Of a stretch of 37,990 nucleotides of DNA, positions 6,278 through 14,878 are shown in pieces; position 1 is the stretch's first letter; each line of letters opens with the position of its first letter. The position numbers and the translations under genes were made by a program. This DNA is from Zoogloeaceae bacterium. Its GTDB lineage: Bacteria; Pseudomonadota; Gammaproteobacteria; Burkholderiales; Rhodocyclaceae. Under the pieces are notes generated by a model. It was not told where the DNA came from and ran no database searches. It saw only the letters and a program-made list of their open reading frames with translations. The stretch covers positions 1 to 37,990 of the forward strand of contig JAEUNX010000071.1 of the NCBI GenBank assembly GCA_016791025.1. Direction: 5' to 3'.

Positions 6278-8239
6278 ATGAAATTCAAGGTGTGGGGTCC
6301 GCTGCTCGGGGCCCTGGTGTTGGTGTCGACGGTGCGGGCCCAATCGGGCGACGAGCGGATTCTTGCCGCGAAGGAGGCCGCCCGGACGGGTAATCGCCAT
6401 CAGCTCGAAACTCTGGCCGCGGCTACGGAGGCCCATCCGCTGGAGCCGTACGTCCAATATTGGCTGCTTTCAAATCGCCTGGTCCGGGCCGAGCCCGCGC
6501 CCGAGGTGGAGTTGCTGGCATTTCTCCAGCGTGAGGGCGGCAGTCTTTTGGCCGAGCGCCTCCGGGGGGAATGGCTGAAGCGGCTCGCCAAGGAGGGCGA
6601 TTGGGCCAACTACCTCCAGGTCTTTGCCGGCATGCAGGACCCCGATCGGGAGCTCACCTGCCACGCCTGGAACGCACGCTGGCGCGGGGGGGATGCCACC
6701 GCGCTGGACCCGGCCGCCGCGGCCTGGGGCGATCTGGTGGAGGCGCCGCCGGCCTGCGATCCGGTGCTGCAGGCGCTGGCTCTGAGTGGCCGCATGGGCG
6801 CTGACGACCTCTGGTGGCGATTCCGCCATCAGATGGAAGGGCGCAACCCGGGTAAGGCCCGCCTGACCCTGGCCTGGCTTCCCGCCGATGAGGCTCCCGC
6901 CGACGGGGAACTGGACCGACTGCTGAAGAGCCCGAGTCTTTACGTCGATCGGCTCCCGCCCAACTTTGCGGTTTCCCGGGCGGGCCGGGAGCTGGCGATC
7001 GGGGCCCTGGTACGCATCGCGCGGGACGATCCCCGCGCGGCGGCGGCCCGCTTTGCTCGCCTGGACGACCGTCTGCGACCGGAGGAGCGCTCCTACGTCT
7101 ATGGGATTCTCGGCTGGGTGGCGAGCCGGGATCATATGCCCGAGGCCATCCAGTGGTATCGGGCCGCCGGCGATGTGCGGGTCGGGCCCGAGGCGCGGGC
7201 CTGGCGTGTCCGCGCAGGCCTGCGTGCCGGGGACTGGAAGCAGGTCCGACTGGCGGTGGAATCGCTGCCGCCCGCGGAGCGGGGCCAGGCGGAATGGATC
7301 TATTGGCGCGGCCGGGCGGAGTCCGCCCTGGGAGATCGGGAGCTTGCCCGGCAGGACTTCGAGCGCATTGCCGGCCAACCAAACTTCTACGGAATCCTCG
7401 CCAGCGAGGAGCTGGGGCGGCACTTCACGGTGCCTCCAGTGGCGGCACCGGTGTCGGCGGCGGAACTGGCCCGGGTGCAGGGTGATCCCGGGATTCAGCG
7501 CACCCTGGCCCTCATCCGGCTCGATATGCGGACCGAGGCGGTGAGGGAGTGGAACTGGGGCCTGAAGGGCCGCGACGATCGTTTCCTCCTCGCCGCCGCC
7601 CGCTTCGCCGAAAGCAACGGCATCTACGATCGGGCCATCAGTGCGGCGGACCGCACCGTGAACGAGCACGATTACCAGCTCCGTTACTTGTCCCCATATC
7701 GAGATAGGATCGAGCCCAATGCCCGGGAGCGTAACCTCGATCTGGCCTGGGTGTATGGGCTCATGCGCCAGGAGAGCCGCTTCATTCCAGCCGCCAAGTC
7801 AAGCGTCGGCGCCCAGGGGCTGATGCAGATCATGCCCTCGACGGGCAAGTGGATCGCCGGCAAGCTGGGTATGAAGGGGTACCAGGTCGGCTGGCTCTCG
7901 GATCCAGACACCAACGTGATGTTTGGCACCACCTACATGCGGATGGTGCTCGAGGGGCTGGACGACCATCCGGTGCTGGCATCGGCGGCCTACAACGCCG
8001 GGCCAGGTCGGGCCAAGAAGTGGAAGGATGAACGTCCCCTCGAAGGCGCGATCTACGCGGAGACGATCCCCTTCACCGAAACGCGGGATTACGTGAAGAA
8101 GGTGATGGCCAACGCGGTGATCTATGCGGCCCTGTTCAATGGCCAGGCGCCATCGCTCAAAGCGCGGCTGGGTACCATCGCTCCCCGCCACGGCGCGGAG
8201 GCAGGGAGCCCCGATCCTGGGGCGGGCCTGGGCGATTAA
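6278..8239 (+). CDS. slt: Soluble lytic murein transglycosylase (Slt70 family)
   Basis: A periplasmic enzyme that cleaves the MurNAc-GlcNAc bond of peptidoglycan with formation of 1,6-anhydroMurNAc. The 653-residue protein has an N-terminal signal peptide, a long alpha-superhelical U/L domain (about 30-470) and a C-terminal SLT domain. Catalytic Glu is E499 in RQESRF, followed by SSVGAQGLMQIMPSTG and the AYNAGPGRAKKW block. Length matches E. coli Slt70. TAAGGG lies immediately before the ATG, an unusually tight ribosome site. The downstream order slt, NDUFA9-like, cca is all on one strand with short gaps, so a small operon is likely. Confidence 0.93.
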   Translation: MKFKVWGPLLGALVLVSTVRAQSGDERILAAKEAARTGNRHQLETLAAATEAHPLEPYVQYWLLSNRLVRAEPAPEVELLAFLQREGGSLLAERLRGEWLKRLAKEGDWANYLQVFAGMQDPDRELTCHAWNARWRGGDATALDPAAAAWGDLVEAPPACDPVLQALALSGRMGADDLWWRFRHQMEGRNPGKARLTLAWLPADEAPADGELDRLLKSPSLYVDRLPPNFAVSRAGRELAIGALVRIARDDPRAAAARFARLDDRLRPEERSYVYGILGWVASRDHMPEAIQWYRAAGDVRVGPEARAWRVRAGLRAGDWKQVRLAVESLPPAERGQAEWIYWRGRAESALGDRELARQDFERIAGQPNFYGILASEELGRHFTVPPVAAPVSAAELARVQGDPGIQRTLALIRLDMRTEAVREWNWGLKGRDDRFLLAAARFAESNGIYDRAISAADRTVNEHDYQLRYLSPYRDRIEPNARERNLDLAWVYGLMRQESRFIPAAKSSVGAQGLMQIMPSTGKWIAGKLGMKGYQVGWLSDPDTNVMFGTTYMRMVLEGLDDHPVLASAAYNAGPGRAKKWKDERPLEGAIYAETIPFTETRDYVKKVMANAVIYAALFNGQAPSLKARLGTIAPRHGAEAGSPDPGAGLGD

Positions 8240-8278
8240 CCGGGGCAGGGGCCCCATGCAAAACCGGAGGGAGGCCAT

Positions 8279-9238
8279 ATGTGTGCCCTGAACGTCCTCA
8301 TCATTGGCGGTAGCGGGTTTGTCGGCAGTGCCGTGGCCAATCGGTTGGCTGCCGCGGGTTGCGCCCTGCGTATTCCGACGCGGCGGGCGGCCCGGATGGG
8401 CCACCTGAAGGTCTTGCCCCGGGCAGAGGTGATCGACGCCGATGTCCACGATCCGGCAACCCTGGCCGGCTTGATGGCCGGGCAGGATGCGGTCGTGAAT
8501 CTGGTGGGCGTCCTCCACTCTCCGCCCGGGTCACCCTACGGCCCCGCCTTTGCCCGGGCCCACGTTGAGCTGCCTCGTAAGATCGTGGCCGCATGTCTCG
8601 ACGCCGGGGTAGGGCGTCTGGTGCATATCAGCGCGCTGGGGGCCGATCCGGCCGGACCGTCGGAATACCAGCGCTCCAAGGCGGCCGGCGAAGCCATGGT
8701 GAGAGGGGCGGATCCGGCGCTGGCATGGACGATACTGCGACCATCGGTGATTTTTGGCCGGCAGGATCATTTTCTCAATCTCTTTGCGGGCCTGCTGCGG
8801 ACCTTTCCGGTGCTGCCCCTGGCGGGGGCGAGCACGCGTTTCCAGCCGGTCTGGGTCGAAGATGTGGCCGAGGTGGTGGCGCTGGCGCTTCTCAAAGGCA
8901 AGGGCGTCGGCGGGACCTTCGAGCTGGCGGGCCCGACGGTCCATACCCTGGGCCAGTTGGTGCATTTCGTTGGCGACGTCATCGGTTGCCGGCGCTTGAT
9001 CATGCCCTTGCCGGAGTTCGCCGCCCTCCTCCAGGCCCGCATGATGGAGCTGGCGCCCAACCCCCTCATGAGCCGCGACAATGTCCGCTCGATGCGGGTC
9101 GATAACGTGGCGAGCGGTGTGCCCCTACCTTTCGGCCTGGTCCCCCATGCCTTGCAAGCCGTGGCGCCTGGGTATCTGGGCGAGGCGAGTATGCGGGGGG
9201 GCTACGGGCGTTTTCGGACGGCGGCGCGCCGACGCTGA
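8279..9238 (+). CDS. NDUFA9-like atypical SDR (complex I-associated NAD(P)-binding protein)
   Basis: A Rossmann-fold protein of 319 residues with the dinucleotide motif G-G-S-G-F-V-G-S at about residues 10-17 and an extended-SDR body. Conserved stretches LVHISALGADP and SKAAGE replace the usual YxxxK active site, typical of the complex I NDUFA9 subfamily of atypical SDRs. The mitochondrial relative is an accessory subunit of respiratory complex I; bacterial homologues are usually annotated by that similarity and their exact role is not settled. The start is supported by GGAGGGAGG at 8266-8274 just upstream. It lies between slt and cca. A homologue of another complex I factor (MidA/NDUFAF7) is encoded 4.4 kb downstream. 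Confidence 0.85.
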   Translation: MCALNVLIIGGSGFVGSAVANRLAAAGCALRIPTRRAARMGHLKVLPRAEVIDADVHDPATLAGLMAGQDAVVNLVGVLHSPPGSPYGPAFARAHVELPRKIVAACLDAGVGRLVHISALGADPAGPSEYQRSKAAGEAMVRGADPALAWTILRPSVIFGRQDHFLNLFAGLLRTFPVLPLAGASTRFQPVWVEDVAEVVALALLKGKGVGGTFELAGPTVHTLGQLVHFVGDVIGCRRLIMPLPEFAALLQARMMELAPNPLMSRDNVRSMRVDNVASGVPLPFGLVPHALQAVAPGYLGEASMRGGYGRFRTAARRR

Positions 9239-9251
9239 GCGAGGGGGTAGG

Positions 9252-10415
9252 ATGGAAATCTACGTGGTGGGTGGGGCCGTGCGGGACGAGTTGCTTGGCC
9301 TGCCGGTCCAGGATCAGGATTACGTCGTGGTGGGTGCGACGCCCGACGACATGCTCGCCCGGGGCTATCGCCCGGTGGGGCGGGATTTTCCTGTCTTCCT
9401 CCACCCTGTGACCCAGGCCGAATACGCCCTGGCCCGGACCGAGCGCAAGACCGGGCCCGGTTACGCCGGATTTGCCTTCCATGCCGATCCCACCGTGACG
9501 CTCGAGCAGGATCTGCTGCGGCGAGATCTCACCATCAATGCCATGGCCCGCGGCCGCGATGGCCGGTTGATCGATCCTTACGGCGGGCAGCGGGATCTCG
9601 AACGTCGGACCTTGCGCCACGTCAGCCTCGCCTTTGCCGAAGATCCGGTCCGAATTCTCCGGGTGGCGCGTTTTGCAGCCCGCTTCCAGGATTTTTCCGT
9701 TGCGCCGGAGACCCTCCAGCTTATGAGTCTGATGGTCGAAAGCGGTGAAGCGGATCACCTGGTCCCCGAGCGGGTCTGGCAGGAATTTGCCCGGGGGCTG
9801 GGTGAGGCCGTGCCCTCGCGAATGCTGCGCGTGTTGCGCGCCTGCGGTGCCCTGGCACGCCTGCTTCCAGAGGTCGAGCGGCGATTCGCGGAAGGTGACG
9901 CGGGCGAGCATCTCCTGCGGGTCATTGACCTCTCGGCCGGCACCGCGCAGCCCCTGGAAGTGCGCTGGGCTTGCCTGTTGGCCGATTGGAGCCTGGCGCC
10001 GGGGGCGGCGGATTCTGTGGGCAAGGATCTGGCGCAGGCAGGTCTGGCCGCCAGCGATCGGCTGCGGGCGCCGGTTGCCTGTCGCGAGCTGGCGGCCCTT
10101 GTCGCGCGGGAGCATCCTCGGGTTCAGGCGGCGGATAGGCTGCCCGTCGAGGTCCTGGTGGATCTGCTGGAGCGTGGTGACGCCCTGCGCCGGCCCGAGC
10201 GATTTGCCGGGCTGGTGGCGGCCTGCGATTGCCATCGGCGGGCCCTGGGCAATGACGAGAGCGCGGATGGCTGGCCGGCGCGGCTGGAGCGGGCGTTCTC
10301 TGCCGTACGGAGTCTCGATGCCGGGGCCGTGGCGCGAACTTGCCCGGATCGCGGAGCGATTGCGGCGGCGGTGCGGGCGGCCCGCGTGGCTGCGGTTCGG
10401 GCGGCCCTGGATTGA
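9252..10415 (+). CDS. cca: CCA-adding tRNA nucleotidyltransferase, without an intact HD domain
   Basis: The enzyme adds or repairs the 3' CCA of tRNAs. The class II nucleotidyltransferase core is clear: GGAVRDELLG at the start, metal-binding D21 and D23 in V-Q-D-Q-D-Y, the RRDLTINAMA block and the EDPVRILRVARFAARF neck. The start at 9252 places MEIYVVGGAVRD at the N-terminus, as in E. coli; the longer reading frame overlaps the upstream gene. The product is 387 residues, shorter than the usual 410 or so. Where E. coli-type Cca has an HD phosphohydrolase domain (LTHDLGKG and nearby histidines), this protein reads CLLADWSLAPG and the ligand histidines are missing, so the phosphatase and 2',3'-cyclic phosphodiesterase activities are probably absent. 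Nucleotidyltransferase activity should be normal. Confidence 0.92.
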   Translation: MEIYVVGGAVRDELLGLPVQDQDYVVVGATPDDMLARGYRPVGRDFPVFLHPVTQAEYALARTERKTGPGYAGFAFHADPTVTLEQDLLRRDLTINAMARGRDGRLIDPYGGQRDLERRTLRHVSLAFAEDPVRILRVARFAARFQDFSVAPETLQLMSLMVESGEADHLVPERVWQEFARGLGEAVPSRMLRVLRACGALARLLPEVERRFAEGDAGEHLLRVIDLSAGTAQPLEVRWACLLADWSLAPGAADSVGKDLAQAGLAASDRLRAPVACRELAALVAREHPRVQAADRLPVEVLVDLLERGDALRRPERFAGLVAACDCHRRALGNDESADGWPARLERAFSAVRSLDAGAVARTCPDRGAIAAAVRAARVAAVRAALD

Positions 10416-10444
10416 GAGTTGCGGCGTGGCGGGTCTGGGCGGCC

Positions 10445-12331
10445 ATGGGCCGGGGCATGGCGCGCCCTCGGGCACTTCTTGGGCTGAAGGGTCTCGTCCT
10501 GGTCCTGGCGCTCGGTATGGCCTCGCCGCTCGCCGCTTACCAAGCCTTGCCGAGTTTCGAGCAGGTGCGTGCTCGTCATGGCTCGTCCTATGGGCGGATT
10601 CTGGACCGACACGGGGACCCTTTGTCGGAGATTCGCCTGGATCCCCGCAACCGTCGGCTCGAATGGATGGCCCTGCAGGGGCTGTCTCCGGCCATGTTGG
10701 AGGCCTTGCTCGCCGCCGAGGATCGTCGCTTCTATCAACATGGGGGTGTCGATTGGCGGGCGGTTGCGGCGGCAGTGTGGCAGAACCTCTGGTATGACCG
10801 GACCCGGGGCGCCTCGACCCTCTCGATGCAACTGGCCGGGTTGCTCGACCCCGAATTGCAGCTCAATGCCGGTGAGGGGGGGCGGCGGACGCTCGGGCAG
10901 AAGTGGGATCAGGCCCTGGCCGCCCGGGATCTGGAGGCGTCTTGGTCCAAGGAGCAGATCCTGGAGGCTTATCTCAACCTTGCCCCCTTTCGCGGCGACA
11001 CGGTGGGCGTGCCGGCCGCTGCCTGGGGCTTGTTCCGCAAGGGGCCGGCGACTCTGGACCGCGCCGAGGCGGCCGTGTTGGCGGTGCTGCTTCGGGGCCC
11101 TAACGCGGCCCCTGGGCTGGTGGCACGTCGAGCGTGCACCCTCCTGCGCAAGCTGCGGGCGTCCCAGGCCTGCGATGAGGCTACGACCCTTTCCGCCCAG
11201 CTTGCCAGTGCGAGAAGCGACCCACGTTGGGACCTGGCGCCCCAGGCCGCCCGTCGCCTCCTCCGTCAGTCCGGCGAGAGCCTTCACACCACGCTGGACC
11301 GCGGCGTGCAAACGCGAGCGCGGGAAATGATGGCCGGTGTGGCGGGAAGCCTCCTCGTGGTGGACAACGCCACTGGCGGGGTCCTGGCCTACACGGCGGA
11401 TTCCGGCGACGTGGGACAGGTCGATGAGGCCTTCCGGGCGCCTTTCGCCCGTCCCCTCCGGTGGGGATGGGACATCGGCCAGCGAAAATTGACCGCCGCA
11501 AACCTCCTGGTCCTCGAATCCCGTCCCGGCGCCTGGGTGAGCGTTCGGACCGCCGTCGCGACGGGGGGGGCCGTCAGCGGCCTTGAGGCCAGTGGCCCGC
11601 CGGATCCGTCCTGGCCCTTCGGGCCAGAGCCCCTCGGGCTGGTTCGCCTGGCGGGCCGCTATCGTGCCCTTGCCCGGGGTGGGGAGGCGGTGGATCCGAC
11701 CTGGATTATCTCACGGGCTGCGGGGCCGTTGCCGCTCCTTGGCCCCGAGGCGGCTTACATCGTGACCGACAGTCTGACTCCCCTCGGCGCAGGCCCGGCG
11801 GTGATGACCGCCGATGCCGATGGTCGCGCCCTGTGTGTCGCAGTTAATGCCAACGCGACCCTGGCCCTGGTCCTGGAGGGGACGGCGGAGGAGGCGCGCA
11901 ATCGGGCCAAAGCATTGCTCGCCCAAATCGAACCACCAACTTCGTCGCCGATGCCTTGGCCGCCTCATCCGCCGGCGGGTTTGGTGCGCCGCCACGTGTT
12001 GTTCACGCCACCGGTGGAGTTGCCCCGTTGGGAATGGTTCCTGGCTGGCAGCGAGCTGCGGGTGGCAACCTCGCCCATGTTGCCTGGGCGCATCGTGCGG
12101 CCTGCTGACCGCAGCATCCTGGACCTGCGGAAGCCGCCCCCGGATTTCGATTTTCGGTTTACGTTCGAGGCTCAGGCGGCGGGTGATTTGATCTGGCGGG
12201 TGGATGGGATCGAGATCGGCCGTGGGAGAGAGGTGTCCTGGGTTGCGCGTCCGGGCCACGCCACCATCGAACTCCAGGACGCCGAGGGGCGCTTGCTCGA
12301 TACCGTTCATGTGCTGGTGCGAATCGAATGA
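10445..12331 (+). CDS. pbpC: PBP1C-like peptidoglycan glycosyltransferase with degenerate transpeptidase domain
   Basis: A membrane-anchored murein glycosyltransferase of about 628 residues. In order: a signal or anchor (about 10-31); a GT51 domain with catalytic E92 in LLAAEDRRFYQHGGVD, the motif RGASTLSMQLA, and E174 in ILEAYLN; a shortened transpeptidase-like region (about 280-470); and a C-terminal domain (about 515-628) resembling BiPBP_C. Domain order matches PBP1C, which is about 770 residues in E. coli. In the transpeptidase region the sheet start (GSLLVVDNATGGVLAYT) is kept, but I find no S-x-x-K after it, no SxN, and no K-T-G-T near the end, so it should not bind penicillin covalently. 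The start is ATG 10445 or 10457. The usual alpha-2-macroglobulin partner (yfhM) is not beside it. Confidence 0.82.
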   Translation: MGRGMARPRALLGLKGLVLVLALGMASPLAAYQALPSFEQVRARHGSSYGRILDRHGDPLSEIRLDPRNRRLEWMALQGLSPAMLEALLAAEDRRFYQHGGVDWRAVAAAVWQNLWYDRTRGASTLSMQLAGLLDPELQLNAGEGGRRTLGQKWDQALAARDLEASWSKEQILEAYLNLAPFRGDTVGVPAAAWGLFRKGPATLDRAEAAVLAVLLRGPNAAPGLVARRACTLLRKLRASQACDEATTLSAQLASARSDPRWDLAPQAARRLLRQSGESLHTTLDRGVQTRAREMMAGVAGSLLVVDNATGGVLAYTADSGDVGQVDEAFRAPFARPLRWGWDIGQRKLTAANLLVLESRPGAWVSVRTAVATGGAVSGLEASGPPDPSWPFGPEPLGLVRLAGRYRALARGGEAVDPTWIISRAAGPLPLLGPEAAYIVTDSLTPLGAGPAVMTADADGRALCVAVNANATLALVLEGTAEEARNRAKALLAQIEPPTSSPMPWPPHPPAGLVRRHVLFTPPVELPRWEWFLAGSELRVATSPMLPGRIVRPADRSILDLRKPPPDFDFRFTFEAQAAGDLIWRVDGIEIGRGREVSWVARPGHATIELQDAEGRLLDTVHVLVRIE

Positions 12332-12478
12332 ACGCCAATTCGTGGTTACGCCTCTTTCCCCTCGCCGGGCAATCGGGTACCGTTCATAAATTCGCTTGAT
12401 CCAGAACCGGTCAGCCCCGAGGCTGGCTCAGGCCTCTGTGGTGGCACAGGCCGCCCGGGATGAAACGGAGATTCGTAA

Positions 12479-13312
12479 ATGATTGGCAACCGATTTGGTT
12501 CCCTCGAGGTGTTGACCCATAGTCCTGAGGGCCGACCCCCCCACCCGGTGCCCTTGCTCTTCATCCATGGCGCCTACACGGCGGCCTGGTGCTGGGAGGC
12601 CCATTTCCTGCCCTGGTTCGCCGCCCGTGGATTCTCGGTGTATGCGGTATCCCTGTCAGGGCATGGTGGCAGCCGCGGCGAAGCGGTGCTGGATGGTCTG
12701 TCGATCAGCGACTATGTGGCGGATGTGGAGAGTGTCGTGGCCGCGATGCCGGCCACTCCGGTAATGATCGGGCACTCCATGGGCGGCATGGTGGTGCAAA
12801 AATTCCTTGAACGGCAGTCGGTGCCTGCGGCGGTGCTCATGGCTTCGGTGCCGCCGCAGGGCTTGTGGAGTTCCGCGGTGGGCCTGGTGTTCAAGAATCC
12901 GGGGCTGCTGCAGGATCTGAATTCCTTGATGGGTGGTGGAAATCCGCGGGTCGAGAGTCTGCGCGACGCGCTGTTCCATCAGCCGATCGATGAGGCGACG
13001 CTCATGGACTACTATCGCCGCTGCCAGCCCGAATCGCACCGGGCCGTGTGGGACATGACGCTCTTTAACCTCCCCCACCCGCACTTGATGAAAAAGGTGC
13101 CGATGCTGATCCTCGGGGCGGAGCATGATCAGTTGATCCCCACATCCCTCGTTGCGATGACCGCTCACACCTATGGGCTGACCGCCGAAATCTTTCCCGA
13201 CATGGGCCACGGCATGATGCTTGAGCGAGATTGGGAGAAGGTCGCCCTGCGAGTCGCCGAGTGGCTGGAGCAGACTATTGGCCCGCCTCCCTCTATTCCT
13301 GGTTCATCGTGA
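12479..13312 (+). CDS. Alpha/beta hydrolase
   Basis: A 277-residue cytosolic serine hydrolase. The catalytic triad can be placed: S100 in G-H-S-M-G-G, D217 in GAEHDQLIP and H244 in MGHGMML; the oxyanion loop is HGAY near residue 30. The lid region between about 125 and 190 is short. The family includes esterases, lipases and C-C hydrolases and the substrate cannot be deduced. CGGAG at 12466-12470 supports the ATG. The 147 bp upstream has no clear promoter. It is the last plus gene of this group before the small orphan at 13423. Confidence 0.85.
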   Translation: MIGNRFGSLEVLTHSPEGRPPHPVPLLFIHGAYTAAWCWEAHFLPWFAARGFSVYAVSLSGHGGSRGEAVLDGLSISDYVADVESVVAAMPATPVMIGHSMGGMVVQKFLERQSVPAAVLMASVPPQGLWSSAVGLVFKNPGLLQDLNSLMGGGNPRVESLRDALFHQPIDEATLMDYYRRCQPESHRAVWDMTLFNLPHPHLMKKVPMLILGAEHDQLIPTSLVAMTAHTYGLTAEIFPDMGHGMMLERDWEKVALRVAEWLEQTIGPPPSIPGSS

Positions 13313-13422
13313 TTTTTTTCCTCGGAACCGTTCGGGGATCTTCCGATCATAGAATCTGAGGATGGGGGAATTAAGCGTGTTTATACCAAAGGTGAGCCCC
13401 AGACTCGATAGCGGAGACGGGG

Positions 13423-13617
13423 ATGATCATGGAAATCGATATCGACTATGGAGAGGCGGGCCTGGGAGTCCGCTACGACGATGAAGTGCTCAACGCGAAC
13501 TGGCTGCCCTGCCTGGATCAGACTGCCGGCCAGCTGGACGTGGAGCCGCATTTTTCGGTGATTCGTCCGGAAGATGCTGACAGCTTTCTTGCGGCAGTCT
13601 ATCGCTTCCAGGAGTGA
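13423..13617 (+). CDS. Small acidic protein of unknown function
   Basis: A 64-residue reading frame, not recognised. It has a ribosome site (GGAG at 13413-13416, 6 nt before the ATG; a second in-frame ATG is at 13429). The product is acidic, without a signal peptide or membrane helix; it has one Cys, one His and many Asp/Glu residues, and no known motif that I can see. It sits alone between the alpha/beta hydrolase and the convergent methyltransferase gene, with a GC hairpin (13620-13641) right after its stop. That position and the ribosome site make it a plausible real gene, but coding status is unproven. Confidence 0.5.
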   Translation: MIMEIDIDYGEAGLGVRYDDEVLNANWLPCLDQTAGQLDVEPHFSVIRPEDADSFLAAVYRFQE

Positions 13618-13619
13618 GA

Positions 13620-13641
13620 CCCCGGACCTGCATGGCCGGGG
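13620..13641. repeat. GC-rich hairpin between convergent genes
   Basis: CCCCGG / CCGGGG (13620-13625 and 13636-13641) with a 10-nt loop lies between the small orphan gene and the stop of the methyltransferase gene at 13646. It has no T-run on either strand, so it is at best a weak or Rho-assisted end signal. Confidence 0.4.
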
Positions 13642-13645
13642 CACG

Positions 13646-14806
13646 CTACAGAGTGTGAGTTCGGTCGCCGTGCGTAAAGCCGCGCAACGGCGTTGTCATT
13701 CCTTTTCCGGCCGCCAAGACCTTGAAAAGTTCGCCCATTTCCTGTGGCGTGGTGAGGCGCTGAACCGCCCTGGCGGCGCGAATATAGTCGGCAGTTCCCT
13801 CCGGGCCTCGTGCGGCTAAGAAGTCCAATACTCCGCAGTTGAAGAGAAACTGTGCCTGGCTGGTGTAACCATAGATCTCTAACCCGCTGTCAAAGGCCGC
13901 GTCGGCGACGGCAGTGAAATCGACAAACGACGTAATGTCGTTGAGCCCCGGCCAACGGAGGGGCTCGTCGTGGGCCCGGTGGCGGTAATAGCACTGGAGT
14001 GTGCCGCGCGATCGATGGGGTAGATAGTATTCCGCTCTGGGATAGCCATAGTCGATGAGCAGCAGCGCCCCCTGTACGAGCCGTCCGGCCCATTCCCTCA
14101 TCCAGGCTGCCCCAGCCAGACCGAGTTCTGTGACATATTCCCCCGTCTCAGGACGGGGAAGTCCGATGGCTTGCGCCGCCCCCAAGGCGGCGCCTTCGAG
14201 GGCCTGATCCTGCCAAACCAAAGCTCCGGCCCCGTCTAGGGCGACTCCCCGCTCTGCAAGGCCGCCGGCCTGGCTCACCACAAGATGGACCGGCATGACA
14301 TCCAGCACTTCATTCGCCACCACGGCACCTGAAAACTGGCGGGGAAGGTCATCGAGCCAGACTACGCGGTCTGCCAATCCGGGCGCTTTGGCAGCCAGGG
14401 TGTCGAACTGGCGGGCACGTAATTCGCCTGAGACTTCAAGGATGAAATAGCGCTCGGGCGCCGCATCGACTTCGTCGAGGGCCGTCAGGATGTCGGCGGC
14501 GAGGAGGCCAGTGCCGGCGCCGACTTCTAGCACCACGGGCGCGGATTGAGTCAGGATGTCGGCAACCTGGCGGGCGAGGCTCCTGCCAAAAAGCGGGGTG
14601 ATCTCCGGGGCAGTGACGAAATCACCGGCGGGCCCGAATTTCTGCGCTCCGCCACTGTAATAGCCCAGCCCCGGGGTATAGAGGGCCGCCTCCATGTAGT
14701 GGGTAAAGGACAGCCATCCGCCCTGCTCATGGATAAGCCGCCGTATCCGTTCGGCGAGGGCTGTGCTTTGCTTCAGGGCATCGGGGGAGGGGGCGGGAAG
14801 ATCCAT
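13646..14806 (-). CDS. MidA/NDUFAF7-family SAM-dependent methyltransferase
   Basis: A 386-residue class I methyltransferase of the MidA (DUF185) family. The SAM-binding motif E94-V-G-A-G-T-G100 follows the family-specific G-D-F-V-T-A-P-E block (61-68), and ANEVLDVMPV gives the later conserved motif. The mitochondrial homologue NDUFAF7 methylates an arginine of the NDUFS2 subunit of complex I during assembly; whether bacterial members modify NuoD is an inference. The end of the protein (about 355-386) is a conserved GELFKVLAAGKG-type tail. The gene is convergent with the small orphan and divergent from the pteridine reductase, 72 bp away. Confidence 0.9.
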   Translation of the reverse strand: MDLPAPSPDALKQSTALAERIRRLIHEQGGWLSFTHYMEAALYTPGLGYYSGGAQKFGPAGDFVTAPEITPLFGRSLARQVADILTQSAPVVLEVGAGTGLLAADILTALDEVDAAPERYFILEVSGELRARQFDTLAAKAPGLADRVVWLDDLPRQFSGAVVANEVLDVMPVHLVVSQAGGLAERGVALDGAGALVWQDQALEGAALGAAQAIGLPRPETGEYVTELGLAGAAWMREWAGRLVQGALLLIDYGYPRAEYYLPHRSRGTLQCYYRHRAHDEPLRWPGLNDITSFVDFTAVADAAFDSGLEIYGYTSQAQFLFNCGVLDFLAARGPEGTADYIRAARAVQRLTTPQEMGELFKVLAAGKGMTTPLRGFTHGDRTHTL

Positions 14807-14878
14807 CAGGGCCAGGCAAAGGGAGCTATTCTAGACGCAGCGGGGCAAACCGGGGTCAGAGAGGGAGCTGGTGTGGGG

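Noticed and set aside
9066..10475. 469-codon minus-strand frame opposite cca
   Set aside because: High-GC antisense shadow, low-complexity Arg/Pro/Gly sequence, and cca is certain on the plus strand.
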